This document shows, piece by piece, positions 23,971 through 30,898 of a DNA stretch of 39,769 bases. This stretch comes from Polyangiaceae bacterium (GTDB lineage Bacteria > Myxococcota_A > Polyangia > Polyangiales > Polyangiaceae). The translations under genes and the position numbers were made by a program. The first letter of the stretch is position 1. Each line of letters opens with the position of its first letter. The stretch spans positions 1 through 39,769 of the forward strand of contig JAICQQ010000057.1 of assembly GCA_025937785.1 (NCBI GenBank). Reading direction: 5' to 3'. The notes beneath the pieces are model-generated. The model searched no databases. It saw nothing but the letters and a program-made list of their open reading frames with translations, and was not told the origin of the DNA.

Positions 23971-24843
23971 ATGAGAGCTTACACGCTGTTGCCATTGGTT
24001 CTGACGATCGCTGCCTGTGCCGGAGAGGTCGATCCGAGCACGGAGGCGACGGAGCAACCCCAAGTCACGGAACCCGAACCGGTCGCCTGCGAGAACTACG
24101 GCACGACCCAGGCCTGCGAGACCGAGGCGGGCGCCGTTGGGCAGAGCGAGTGCCAATACGACGCTGAGCGTGACTACGAGCTGTACTTCAGTGCCTGCGG
24201 CGACACGACCGTGTGCAGCCCCGGCGAGACCGAGAGCTGCGGCCTGGGCGACGGCATATTCGCCGGGCTCAGCCGTGGTTGCACGTTGCGCGACGGCGCC
24301 TGGGTTTGGGACGAGGCCGGCTGCAACACACCTTTGGTTCTCAGCTTCGACAACCAACCCGTCGAGTTCACCCAGCCTGCGGGATCTTTCGACTTGGTCG
24401 GAGTCGGGCTGTCACTGGGGCACGACTGGGTGAGCGCGGCGACCCCGTGGCTCGTCCTGGATCGCAACGTCAACGGGACCGTCGACGATGGCAGCGAGTT
24501 GTTCGGGTCCATGACGCGCCTCGTCTCCGGCGAGCGCGCAACGCACGGTTTCGCGGCTCTCGCCGAGCTCGATCACAACGGGGACGCCGCAATCACTCCC
24601 GATGATCCAGGCTTCTCTGGATTGCTCCTGTGGCGCGACCTCGATCAGAACCGCCAGAGCACCCCGAACGAGCTGGCGCCGCTTTCGCAAAGCGGTGTCC
24701 GCGAGCTTTCACTGCGCTACGCGCGGGCCCCTCGCTGCACCGCCACCGCCTGCGAGGTCGAGCGCGCCGGTTTCCAGTTCGTCGACCAGCTCGGGCACGA
24801 GCAGCACGGCACCATGATTGACGTGCACTTCCAGACCTATTGA
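23971..24843 (+). CDS. Lipoprotein with calcium-binding EF-hand-like loops
   Basis: A 290-residue exported lipoprotein. MRAYTLLPLVLTIAAC gives a lipobox at C16, followed by a Glu/Pro/Thr linker and a Cys-rich segment (VCSPGETESCGLGDG, then CNTP). From about 150 onward there are three DxNxNG/DxxxD loops: LDRNVNGTVDDGSELFG, LDHNGDAAITPDDPG and LDQNRQSTPNELAPLSQSGV. This DRNxNGxxDxGxELFG to LWRDxDxNxxSxxxEL series occurs in many secreted Ca-binding proteins of Gram-negative bacteria. It is divergent from the Kunitz lipoprotein, with 211 bp between starts. Calcium binding is likely; the biological role is unknown. Confidence 0.82.
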   Translation: MRAYTLLPLVLTIAACAGEVDPSTEATEQPQVTEPEPVACENYGTTQACETEAGAVGQSECQYDAERDYELYFSACGDTTVCSPGETESCGLGDGIFAGLSRGCTLRDGAWVWDEAGCNTPLVLSFDNQPVEFTQPAGSFDLVGVGLSLGHDWVSAATPWLVLDRNVNGTVDDGSELFGSMTRLVSGERATHGFAALAELDHNGDAAITPDDPGFSGLLLWRDLDQNRQSTPNELAPLSQSGVRELSLRYARAPRCTATACEVERAGFQFVDQLGHEQHGTMIDVHFQTY

Positions 24844-24870
24844 CCTCCAACTGGCGTTGCGCCGCGAGCC

Positions 24871-25151
24871 TCACTCCGAGCGCGACTTCAGCTCGCTCCA
24901 CAAGCCTCGCGCCATCCAGGTGTCCCAGTCGGTGACGAGGCTCGCTCGACCGGCCACCATCACGCTGTTCGGCGCTTCGACACCGGGTGCCCACTCACCC
25001 CAGTTGTAGTAGTCGGCGAAACCCAACCCGTGCCCGAACTCGTGCAGCCAAATGTGCTGATGATCGCTCGTGACCCGACGCGCTGACCCCAATCTCCGCC
25101 GGCACCGCCGCTCATCCCCTCGGTCAGCCCGAGCGACATGTCGTAGTGACT
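24871..25151 (-). pseudogene. Broken C-terminal piece of a secreted zinc metalloprotease
   Basis: The readable part contains DHQHIWLHEFGHGLGFADYY, a textbook HExxHxxGxxD zinc site. It is followed by NSVMVAGRASLVTDWDTWMARGLWSELKSR, the C-terminal signature of a family of secreted zinc peptidases. Upstream, the coding potential continues in another frame (MSLGLTEGMSGGAGGDWGQRV), and the two join if 2 bases are removed (or 5 added by duplication) at 25072-25079, in GTCGGGTC. There is no signal peptide and no N-terminal domain, since the upstream lipoprotein stop lies at 25151. I call it an inactivated remnant. The gene would normally have several hundred residues. Confidence 0.72.
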
Positions 25152-26131
25152 CAGTTCGACGCTACCAGCTCCACCAGCTGTCGATTCCGACCATCGAGCA
25201 CCAGAAGCCGGTCAGTCCCGGGAACCGCGGCGAGACCGGTGATTTCGCCGATTCCATGCGGCGCTAGCGACTCGACTAGCTCCGGGTTGCGCACACCGTC
25301 GTAGCGATACAGCGAATCACCGTGGGACAACGTCAGGACACGAGTGTCATCCGCAATCATCCCGGTGACGCTGACCGCTTGCAGTTCGCCCCCTCCGACC
25401 AGCGTCCAGCTCACCGGTTCACCGGTGATGTCCGAAAACACGCCGACCTCGGCTCCGTAGACGACACCATCGTCGACGCCCACGGTGATTGGGTAGGCGA
25501 ACAGCACGCCGAGCTCGGCGTTGTGCGTCACCGCTTGCGTGATCTGATACACGGCGACGCCCTGCGCCTCCAAAACTTGCGAGATGCTCTCGGTGGTCGT
25601 GGAGGGTGTCTCGTTGGGGAGGTAGCAGAAGAACCGCGTCAAGCTCTGGTCTTGGGTGTCGAGCAGGTAACCCTCGTTCTTCGCGGTGAGCGCGAAGCGT
25701 TTGTTGCTCAGCGCCACCACATCGGTGAACGGCAACTCCGGCATGAACTCGCTGGCGGGGAGCTGGTTGGTGTCGAACACCAACGTGGAACCAGCGTCGG
25801 CGAGCGCGAACAAACCGGACTCTTCGGTCAGCACGAAGCGCGTCGAGCCAGTCGGATCGATCGTAACGCCCACCAGCGTGTCGTCGATAGGCAGCATGTC
25901 GAGCGGAGTCACGCTTGCAACCTCGAGCTGCTCTTCGACGGGTAGCTCGATGGGCTCAGGTTCGACAGGCTCAGGCTCGACGGGCTCGGGTGCCACGGGT
26001 TCGGGCTCCGTAGTCGGCTGATCTGCATCGAGTGGCGCGCTGCTGTGGGCCGCATCGCAACTTGCGCTGAGTCCACACGCCACCAACGCGATCCAACGAC
26101 TGCTCCACGCTAAACGACTGCGGTTCTTCAC
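25151..26131 (-). CDS. Lipoprotein with Pro-Glu spacer and beta-propeller-like domain
   Basis: A 326-residue exported lipoprotein. The start is GTG at 26131 (ribosome site GGGAG), with a signal peptide WIALVACGLSASC. A rigid Pro-Glu spacer follows, EPEPVAPEPVEPEPVEPEP. The remainder consists of repeated strands with conserved turns (VGVTIDPTGSTRFVLTEESGLFAL, DVVALSNKRFALTAKNEGYLL, ITGLAAVPGTDRLLVLDGRN), which looks like a beta-propeller. No metal or catalytic motif is visible. Pro-Glu spacers of this type span the periplasm or cell surface in other secreted proteins. The family is not recognised. It ends at the metalloprotease remnant, and the gene upstream is 195 bp away on the same strand. 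Confidence 0.8.
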   Translation of the reverse strand: MKNRSRLAWSSRWIALVACGLSASCDAAHSSAPLDADQPTTEPEPVAPEPVEPEPVEPEPIELPVEEQLEVASVTPLDMLPIDDTLVGVTIDPTGSTRFVLTEESGLFALADAGSTLVFDTNQLPASEFMPELPFTDVVALSNKRFALTAKNEGYLLDTQDQSLTRFFCYLPNETPSTTTESISQVLEAQGVAVYQITQAVTHNAELGVLFAYPITVGVDDGVVYGAEVGVFSDITGEPVSWTLVGGGELQAVSVTGMIADDTRVLTLSHGDSLYRYDGVRNPELVESLAPHGIGEITGLAAVPGTDRLLVLDGRNRQLVELVASN

Positions 26132-26326
26132 GTCTGACTCCCGACCACCAGCGCGCGCGCTTGGTCTCCCCGTAGCGTACGGCGACGGCAGCACGCATGC
26201 CAGAGCTACCTCCATCGCCAAAGTTTCGTCCGCGGCGGAAGCCAGGCGGTGGCAGCCAACTCAGTTTGCGTGAGTCCTATCAGGTGTGGGCATCCTGATT
26301 TCTGCCACAGAAGGACGATCCGCTTT

Positions 26327-26770
26327 TCACGCGCGCCGCTGGCGAGCGAGGGCGTTTCCCACGGCGTTTGACAAGGCGCCTTCGAACACGCGGTCGTCGG
26401 TGTACACCCGCATCGTTTCGCCTAGATCAGCGAACGACCTCACCAAAGCGGCGCTGAGCTGCACGAAGCGGCTACCCGTCAGCATGCTCACATGGAGCAG
26501 CTGTGCTCGATGCGCCAGCAACCAGCGGGCCCAATCGCTGCTGACGTCGACGGACGGGCCGCGAGCGTTCCGGGCATCGATGAACAGTTCGATGCGAGTA
26601 TCGTCGATCAGTAGCGGCATCAGCGTTTGAAACGGTGCCTCGCCCAGCTCTCCCACGTCGGTGCCTTCGATACTGATGACGACGACCGCGGGCGCAGGCA
26701 CCCGGAAGACCATGCTGCAATGAATCCCCTCGAGGCGCTTGCCGTCAGCCGGAACCATGGCGCCACTCAT
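26327..26770 (-). CDS. STAS/SpoIIAA-like small protein
   Basis: A 147-residue soluble protein. The core (about 20-125) alternates beta strands and helices: VVVISIEGTDVG, LMPLLIDDTRIELFIDARNA, WARWLLAHRAQLLHVSMLTGSRFVQLSAALVRSFAD, MRVYTD. This is the pattern of STAS/SpoIIAA-like domains found widely in myxobacteria. No phospho-Ser motif of classical anti-sigma antagonists can be named with confidence. Its ATG overlaps the stop of the alpha/beta hydrolase (ATGA), so the two are translationally coupled. The partner or function is unknown. Confidence 0.72.
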   Translation of the reverse strand: MSGAMVPADGKRLEGIHCSMVFRVPAPAVVVISIEGTDVGELGEAPFQTLMPLLIDDTRIELFIDARNARGPSVDVSSDWARWLLAHRAQLLHVSMLTGSRFVQLSAALVRSFADLGETMRVYTDDRVFEGALSNAVGNALARQRRA

Positions 26771-27390
26771 AGCACAGGGCCCAATGCGCGGAGATACTGC
26801 TCGACGTGTGGCAGGACAGCATCGGCGCGTTCGCGCACGAGATCGTGGGTTCCGCCAGGGACGACGACCAGGGTGGAGTTCGGCAGCAGCTGCGCGAGCC
26901 GCCGCCCGACGGCCACCGGACTGATCGGGTCGGCGTCTCCCCATAGGAGCAACGCGGGCGCGCGGATCTCGCGCAAACGTTCGCTCATGTCGTCGCGAGC
27001 ATCGAGGAACCAGCGCGGGACGTCTGGGTTGCTCTTCGCGAATTCAGCGCGCCAATCGACCGCGCCGAGCGGGCCGACGTCGATCCCGCCCGAGGTGACC
27101 GAAAGCACCAATGCGCGCACCTGCTGCGGCACTGCGAGCGCTGCCCGTAGCGCGATCAAGCCTCCCATCGACTGAGCGAACAGCACGACGGGACCCGTGA
27201 TTTCGGCGACCACCCGATGCGCCAGATCATCGAGCCCGCGCACCGACGCATCGGAAGGCGCCCCTGAGAACCCCGGCCAAGCGAAGAACCGCCGAGGCCC
27301 GCGGTGCGAAAGCCCCTCCGCAACCGGTCGCCACAGCGTCGTGTCGCCACCAGCTCCGGGCAGGAACATCAAGGTCTCTAAAACCACCAT
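26767..27390 (-). CDS. Alpha/beta hydrolase
   Basis: A 207-residue soluble hydrolase. The oxyanion region is FLPGAGGDTTLW (about 9-20). The nucleophile elbow AQSMGG (about 72-77) has Ala at the first position instead of Gly, and Ser is the nucleophile. The acid is in LLWGDADPISP (about 150-160) and the catalytic His in VPGGTHDLVRE (about 178-188). Triad order and length fit a small lipase/esterase or meta-cleavage-type hydrolase. The ATG at 27390 gives MVVLETLMFLPG; the frame upstream lacks family sequence. It is translationally coupled to the STAS-like protein. The substrate cannot be predicted. Confidence 0.9.
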   Translation of the reverse strand: MVVLETLMFLPGAGGDTTLWRPVAEGLSHRGPRRFFAWPGFSGAPSDASVRGLDDLAHRVVAEITGPVVLFAQSMGGLIALRAALAVPQQVRALVLSVTSGGIDVGPLGAVDWRAEFAKSNPDVPRWFLDARDDMSERLREIRAPALLLWGDADPISPVAVGRRLAQLLPNSTLVVVPGGTHDLVRERADAVLPHVEQYLRALGPVL

Positions 27391-27520
27391 CGCACAGAAG
27401 CTTACAGTCGGCCCGGCGCGACGGCTCCTGAAAAACACTCAGCGCCGAACGCCCAGCCACGCGAGCGCCCGCGACTCGAAGGCGCTTCGTTCCCCTGCGA
27501 AGATGGGGAGGTGCGCGCCG

Positions 27521-27853
27521 TCACCAGAGGTGTCGCGCGACCGCGTCGCCTTTGCGTTCGATCAGCACGAGATCGACCATCGCGAAGCAGAAGTAGCCGC
27601 AGTGCTCGCTGAAGATTGCCACCAGCCGCTGCTGCTCATCGATGACAGTGAAGGCGTTGCGCAGTGACAGGGTCGAACCGTCTGCCAACTCCAGCTCGAC
27701 GCTCTCATCGAGCCTGAAGTCGCCGGCGCCGAGACCGTCCTCGTGGATTTCGCTCGCGCTGCGCCCCAAACGCTCGGCCAAGAGCGGCGCAAACGCCTGA
27801 CGAATCGCCTGCATATGTCGCTGGGTGAGCTGGCGGGCGGGGACTTCGGACAC
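27521..27853 (-). CDS. Hypothetical soluble protein
   Basis: About 110 residues from a GTG at 27853. A helix QRHMQAIRQAFAPLLAERLGRSA is followed by beta strands with ELELADGSTLSLRNAFTVID, RLVAIFSEHCGYFCFAMVDLVLIER. The pattern of alternating hydrophobic strands ending HCGYFCFAMVDL is that of a real folded domain, not a shadow frame. The two Cys (HCGYFC) are conserved-looking but no family is recognised. It lies 130 bp upstream of the hydrolase on the same strand and is divergent from the YgaP-like protein (181 bp). The start is uncertain; a Met at residue 14 is the alternative. Confidence 0.6.
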   Translation of the reverse strand: MSEVPARQLTQRHMQAIRQAFAPLLAERLGRSASEIHEDGLGAGDFRLDESVELELADGSTLSLRNAFTVIDEQQRLVAIFSEHCGYFCFAMVDLVLIERKGDAVARHLW

Positions 27854-28005
27854 GATCGGCAGCTTATCAGTGTTTCGATGCGCCGGGAGCTCCTGGCCAG
27901 ACGGTCCCGCCCATTCACGCCTCAGTCCGCAAACCTGCCGCACTGCCCCACGTGCCGGCCGCCCATGGACCAGGCCCTGTCGGGGGACTCAGGCAGGGCT
28001 CGTTC

Positions 28006-28021
28006 TGGCACGCGCGTTGCT
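28006..28021 (+). promoter_or_regulatory. Consensus sigma-54 promoter in front of the YgaP-like gene
   Basis: TGGCACGCGCGTTGCT matches TGGCAC-N5-TTGCT at every specified base and has correct -24/-12 spacing. It lies in a non-coding gap and points at the gene at 28035. The predicted start of transcription (about 28032) would leave a leader of only 2-4 nt, so the message would be nearly leaderless unless translation starts at a downstream GTG (28077). Confidence 0.6.
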
Positions 28022-28034
28022 GACCTGTAGGCTC

Positions 28035-28508
28035 ATGCAGGACCAATCGAACGGCATCGCACCTCACCACGACCGCGTGCGCGACCATACCGCTCCAAAA
28101 GTCAACGAGCGCATCGACGCGCTGACGCGTGCATCGATCGACCGCACGTTGAACCAAGGCCCTAGCGCCATCGAACACCGCTTGGCAGAGCTCGACGAGG
28201 AGTGGGACATCGATCGCGCCCTGATGGTGAACTTTGCGGTTGCCGGGGGCCTTTCTTTCGCGGTCGGGCTCGCCCGCTATGCCAACAGTTCAATGCTGGG
28301 TCCGCCACGCAAAGGCATGCTCTACTTCTTCGGTGCGCAGCTCAGCTTCTTGCTCCTTCACGGACTCGTCGGATGGTGCCCGCCCGCGTCGCTCTTTCGG
28401 CGGCTAGGACTGCGAACCAAAGGAGAAATCGAAGCTGAACGTCACGTGCTGCTGCAGCGCCGGCCGCCCAGCAGCGATACCCCGCCCCGGCGCGATCCAG
28501 CGCAATGA
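28035..28508 (+). CDS. DUF2892 (YgaP-type) two-helix membrane protein
   Basis: A 157-residue inner-membrane protein. The N-terminal cytoplasmic part (about 1-62) holds HTAPKVNERIDALTRASIDRTL and LAELDEEWDIDRAL, a signature shared with many DUF2892 proteins. It is followed by helices at about 65-85 and 96-115 separated by the RKGM turn. GWCPPASLFRRLGLRTKGEIEAE closes the domain. DUF2892 proteins are YgaP-like membrane modules, often near rhodanese or stress genes; no rhodanese is encoded here. ATG at 28035 follows a sigma-54 promoter by 14 bp and has no ribosome site, an unusual arrangement. A hairpin follows the stop (28557-28576). Confidence 0.82.
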   Translation: MQDQSNGIAPHHDRVRDHTAPKVNERIDALTRASIDRTLNQGPSAIEHRLAELDEEWDIDRALMVNFAVAGGLSFAVGLARYANSSMLGPPRKGMLYFFGAQLSFLLLHGLVGWCPPASLFRRLGLRTKGEIEAERHVLLQRRPPSSDTPPRRDPAQ

Positions 28509-28556
28509 CCCCCGTCGACTCCACGACCGGCGTGGGCGTCCGGGGGTGCCAGTACA

Positions 28557-28576
28557 TCGACATCAAAAAATGTCGA
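28557..28576 (+). terminator. Stem-loop downstream of the DUF2892 gene
   Basis: TCGACAT (28557-28563) pairs perfectly with ATGTCGA (28570-28576) across the loop CAAAAA. The stem is only 7 bp and no T-run follows; it lies 49 nt after the stop codon in a 205-bp non-coding gap between convergent genes. A terminator is possible but not proven. Confidence 0.35.
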
Positions 28577-28713
28577 ACCCGCCGCCAGCAACCGCGATGA
28601 GCACGCTGCGCGCCCCCCGTCCGCCAACTGTTGCTGGTCAGCCACGAACTGACGATTGTAAGGTGGCTCGGGTCCGAGGCTAAAGCGTAGGCGGCTCCGC
28701 GAGCGGCTCGGGG

Positions 28714-29598
28714 TCAATCCTCGGCGGGCGGGCTGGATTCACCCAGCAAGGCCCGCACGCGAGCCGCAGACTCACAGCTCGTACCGCTGTTCCAATAATT
28801 GCAGTTCAACGTGTAGCAAACCTCGGCCCGGTGCAGGTCTTGGCGCACGTGCCACCCCTTCTCGTACGCCTCACCGACGCTGTCACAAGCATGCAGATCA
28901 CCCTTCCTGCACGCGGACAGGAAGAGCTCGAAAGCCCGCTCGTAGTCTTGCTCGACGAAGGTGCCCCGGGCATACCAATAACCCAGGCTGTTGCACGCCG
29001 CGGGGACGCCTTGCTGACACCAGCGTGTGAGCAGCGCGAAAGCGCGCGGTAGGTCCTGGGGTACGCCTTGGCCTTCACGCAGCACGTACGCCAAGAAGAC
29101 GCAGCCGAGCGCGTCGCTGCCGAAACATGCGCTTTCGAACGCTCGTGCGGCAAGTGCATCGTCTTGGGGACGCCCGGCTCCTCCGGCGTAAAGCTGACCT
29201 AAGCTTCTGCAGGCGAGCGGCGTCCGAGCATCACACAGCGACTGCAACCGTTCTCCGAGTAGATCGAGTTCGACGGGCAGGCCTCGAGCTCCAGCGGTGA
29301 CCAGGCCTGCGCAGGCTTCTGCGTCGCCGTCGACGCATCGCTCATGGCAGATGACGATATCGCTCGCTGCACAGTCGTGGCCACTGCCAGAAGGGTCCGT
29401 TTCCGGCACGTCGGTACATTCCAGGACTCCCGAGAGCCTGGCCGGCGGGCTTTCCCTCGCTTGCGGAGCCGTTGGAATGCTGACCTCGTGGACGTTGCTT
29501 CCGGCCACGGCCCTGCCGGAGGCGTGCCTGGGTGTGCCCGCATGACATGCCGTAGCGATCGTAGACACGACGAGAACGCGCAGGGACCTGGCTATCAT
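28714..29598 (-). CDS. Sel1-repeat lipoprotein
   Basis: A 294-residue exported protein. MIARSLRVLVVSTIATAC gives lipobox ATAC (C18), followed by a linker to about 75. From there on there are five to six Sel1-like helical repeats, for example ACRSLGQLYAGGAGRPQDDALAA, LGCVFLAYVLREGQGVPQDL, ACNSLGYWYARGTFVEQDYERA and ACDSVGEAYEKGWHVRQDL. Each repeat has the A/G-x-x-LG-x-x-Y pattern. An unusual feature is Cys at about the start of most repeats (AC, GC, AC, AC), which may form disulfides in the periplasm. Sel1 proteins usually mediate protein-protein contacts. It is divergent from the BON protein, sharing a 168-bp region. Confidence 0.88.
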   Translation of the reverse strand: MIARSLRVLVVSTIATACHAGTPRHASGRAVAGSNVHEVSIPTAPQARESPPARLSGVLECTDVPETDPSGSGHDCAASDIVICHERCVDGDAEACAGLVTAGARGLPVELDLLGERLQSLCDARTPLACRSLGQLYAGGAGRPQDDALAARAFESACFGSDALGCVFLAYVLREGQGVPQDLPRAFALLTRWCQQGVPAACNSLGYWYARGTFVEQDYERAFELFLSACRKGDLHACDSVGEAYEKGWHVRQDLHRAEVCYTLNCNYWNSGTSCESAARVRALLGESSPPAED

Positions 29599-29614
29599 GA
29601 ACGCCTCACCGTTA

Positions 29615-29634
29615 TCTCATCGCATCCATTGAGA
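29615..29634. promoter_or_regulatory. Inverted repeat TCTCA-N10-TGAGA, candidate enhancer
   Basis: TCTCA (29615-29619) and TGAGA (29630-29634) form an inverted repeat centred about 75 bp upstream of the transcription start predicted from the sigma-54 promoter at 29674. The left arm extended by one base (TCTCAT) is the reverse complement of ATGAGA, found in both direct repeats in front of the lipoprotein at 6821. This suggests the same activator, but the match is short. Confidence 0.3.
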
Positions 29635-29673
29635 GAGTGTTTGCAGATGCGCATCGCGTAGGTACTTCGAGCA

Positions 29674-29689
29674 TGGCACACAGGTTGCT
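29674..29689 (+). promoter_or_regulatory. Consensus sigma-54 promoter of the BON/low-complexity protein gene
   Basis: TGGCACACAGGTTGCT matches TGGCAC-N5-TTGCT at every defined base with correct spacing. It lies in the 168-bp divergent region, oriented toward the gene at 29767, giving a predicted leader of about 66 nt. This is one of three such matches in intergenic DNA of the window. Confidence 0.75.
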
Positions 29690-29766
29690 TGACAGCGTCG
29701 CGCGTGCCTTCAAAAGATTTCGAGAACACGTGGCCAACCCAAGAAATCCGAACAGCGAGAAGTAAC

Positions 29767-30849
29767 ATGGCAGACCAGAATCGACCGGGCTTTCGCAGAG
29801 ACAACGACGACGACGACCGACGCTGGCAGCGCCGCGACGAGGAAGACGACTGGCGGCGCGAAGACCGGGGCCAGCGGGGCTTCGGACGCGACGAAGGGTA
29901 CGGCCGTGGAAGCCGAAGCTACGGCGCTTCGAGTGAGTCAGAGCGAGGGGGACCATCTGGCGACTACGGCCGCAATCGAGGTTACGGCAGCGGCGGCCGC
30001 CCAGGCTTCGGTCAGGACTACGGTCAACGTTACGGTGGCGAGGGAGGCTACAGCGGCGAACAAGGGTTCGGTAGCCAGCGCTCCGGTAGCGAAGCCCAAG
30101 GTTACGGTGGCCAGCGCTACGGCAGCGAAGCCCAAGGTTACGGCGGCCAGCGCTCTGGCGGGGGGCAACAGGGCAGGTTCGGCGGAGACGACTACGAAAG
30201 CCAACGACACGCGGGGGTGGGCCACAGCGGGCTCAGCGGACAAGATTACGGAAACCAACGGTATGGGGCCGAGGAGAGCTACGGGAGCCTGCGCTACGGC
30301 AGCCAGGGCTCTGGAAGCTATGGTGGTTACGGGGGACAAGACTACGGGAGCCAGACCCGCGGGGGGCAGCAGGGTCGCCTCGGCTATGGCACCCCGCAGT
30401 ATGGTGCCTTCGGTGCCACCCCAGGCGGGCGTCAATGGCGGGAGTGGCAGGGCGGCGGTTCTTCTCAGCAAGCCGGCGGATGGCCGCGCGGCGAGCACCG
30501 CGGCAAGGGTCCCAAGGGCTACACCCGTTCCGACGAGCGCATCCGCGAGGACGTCTGTGATTGCTTGAGCGACGACGATGAACTGGATGCCAGCGATATC
30601 ACGGTCACCGTGAAGGGCGGCGAAGTGACCTTGGAGGGAACGGTCCCGGATCGGCGCGCGAAGCAACGCGCAGAAGACCTAGCCGAAGGTGTCAGCGGTG
30701 TGCGCGACGTTGACAACAAGCTTCGCAAGAACAAGGGCATGTTGCAAGAGATGAGCGATCGGCTCACCGGGGGCCAAAACAACGAACGCGGCGGTCACGC
30801 CGGTTCCGGCACCAGAAATGGACCGCCGAACGCGTCGATGTCTCGCTGA
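29767..30849 (+). CDS. Gly/Tyr/Gln/Arg-rich low-complexity protein with C-terminal BON domain
   Basis: A 360-residue soluble protein without signal peptide or helices. Residues 10-45 are densely charged (DNDDDDRRW, RRDEEDDWRRED). Residues 40-255 are low-complexity, built from YGG, QRYGS, QGYGGQRYG and QDYG units (Gly, Tyr, Gln, Ser, Arg, nearly no aliphatics). Residues 256-335 form a BON domain: KGYTRSDERIREDVCDCL, DITVTVKGGEVTLEGTV, RAEDLAEGVSGVRDVDNKLR. BON proteins bind membranes or small ligands and are often induced by stress. The start at 29767 lies behind a sigma-54 promoter. The central segment resembles eukaryotic FUS-like phase-separating domains by composition only. Function unknown. 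Confidence 0.85.
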   Translation: MADQNRPGFRRDNDDDDRRWQRRDEEDDWRREDRGQRGFGRDEGYGRGSRSYGASSESERGGPSGDYGRNRGYGSGGRPGFGQDYGQRYGGEGGYSGEQGFGSQRSGSEAQGYGGQRYGSEAQGYGGQRSGGGQQGRFGGDDYESQRHAGVGHSGLSGQDYGNQRYGAEESYGSLRYGSQGSGSYGGYGGQDYGSQTRGGQQGRLGYGTPQYGAFGATPGGRQWREWQGGGSSQQAGGWPRGEHRGKGPKGYTRSDERIREDVCDCLSDDDELDASDITVTVKGGEVTLEGTVPDRRAKQRAEDLAEGVSGVRDVDNKLRKNKGMLQEMSDRLTGGQNNERGGHAGSGTRNGPPNASMSR

Positions 30850-30863
30850 GCAGTGTACCGGTT

Positions 30864-30887
30864 GCGAGGGGCACTGTTGCCCTTCGC
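30864..30887. terminator. Bidirectional stem-loop between convergent genes
   Basis: GCGAGGGGCA (30864-30873) pairs with TGCCCTTCGC (30878-30887) around the loop CTGT: ten pairs with one G-T. It lies 14 bp after the BON gene and 11 bp before the end of the topoisomerase gene, an expected position for a shared terminator. No T-run is present on either side. Confidence 0.6.
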
Positions 30888-30898
30888 ATCCGGCTGGC

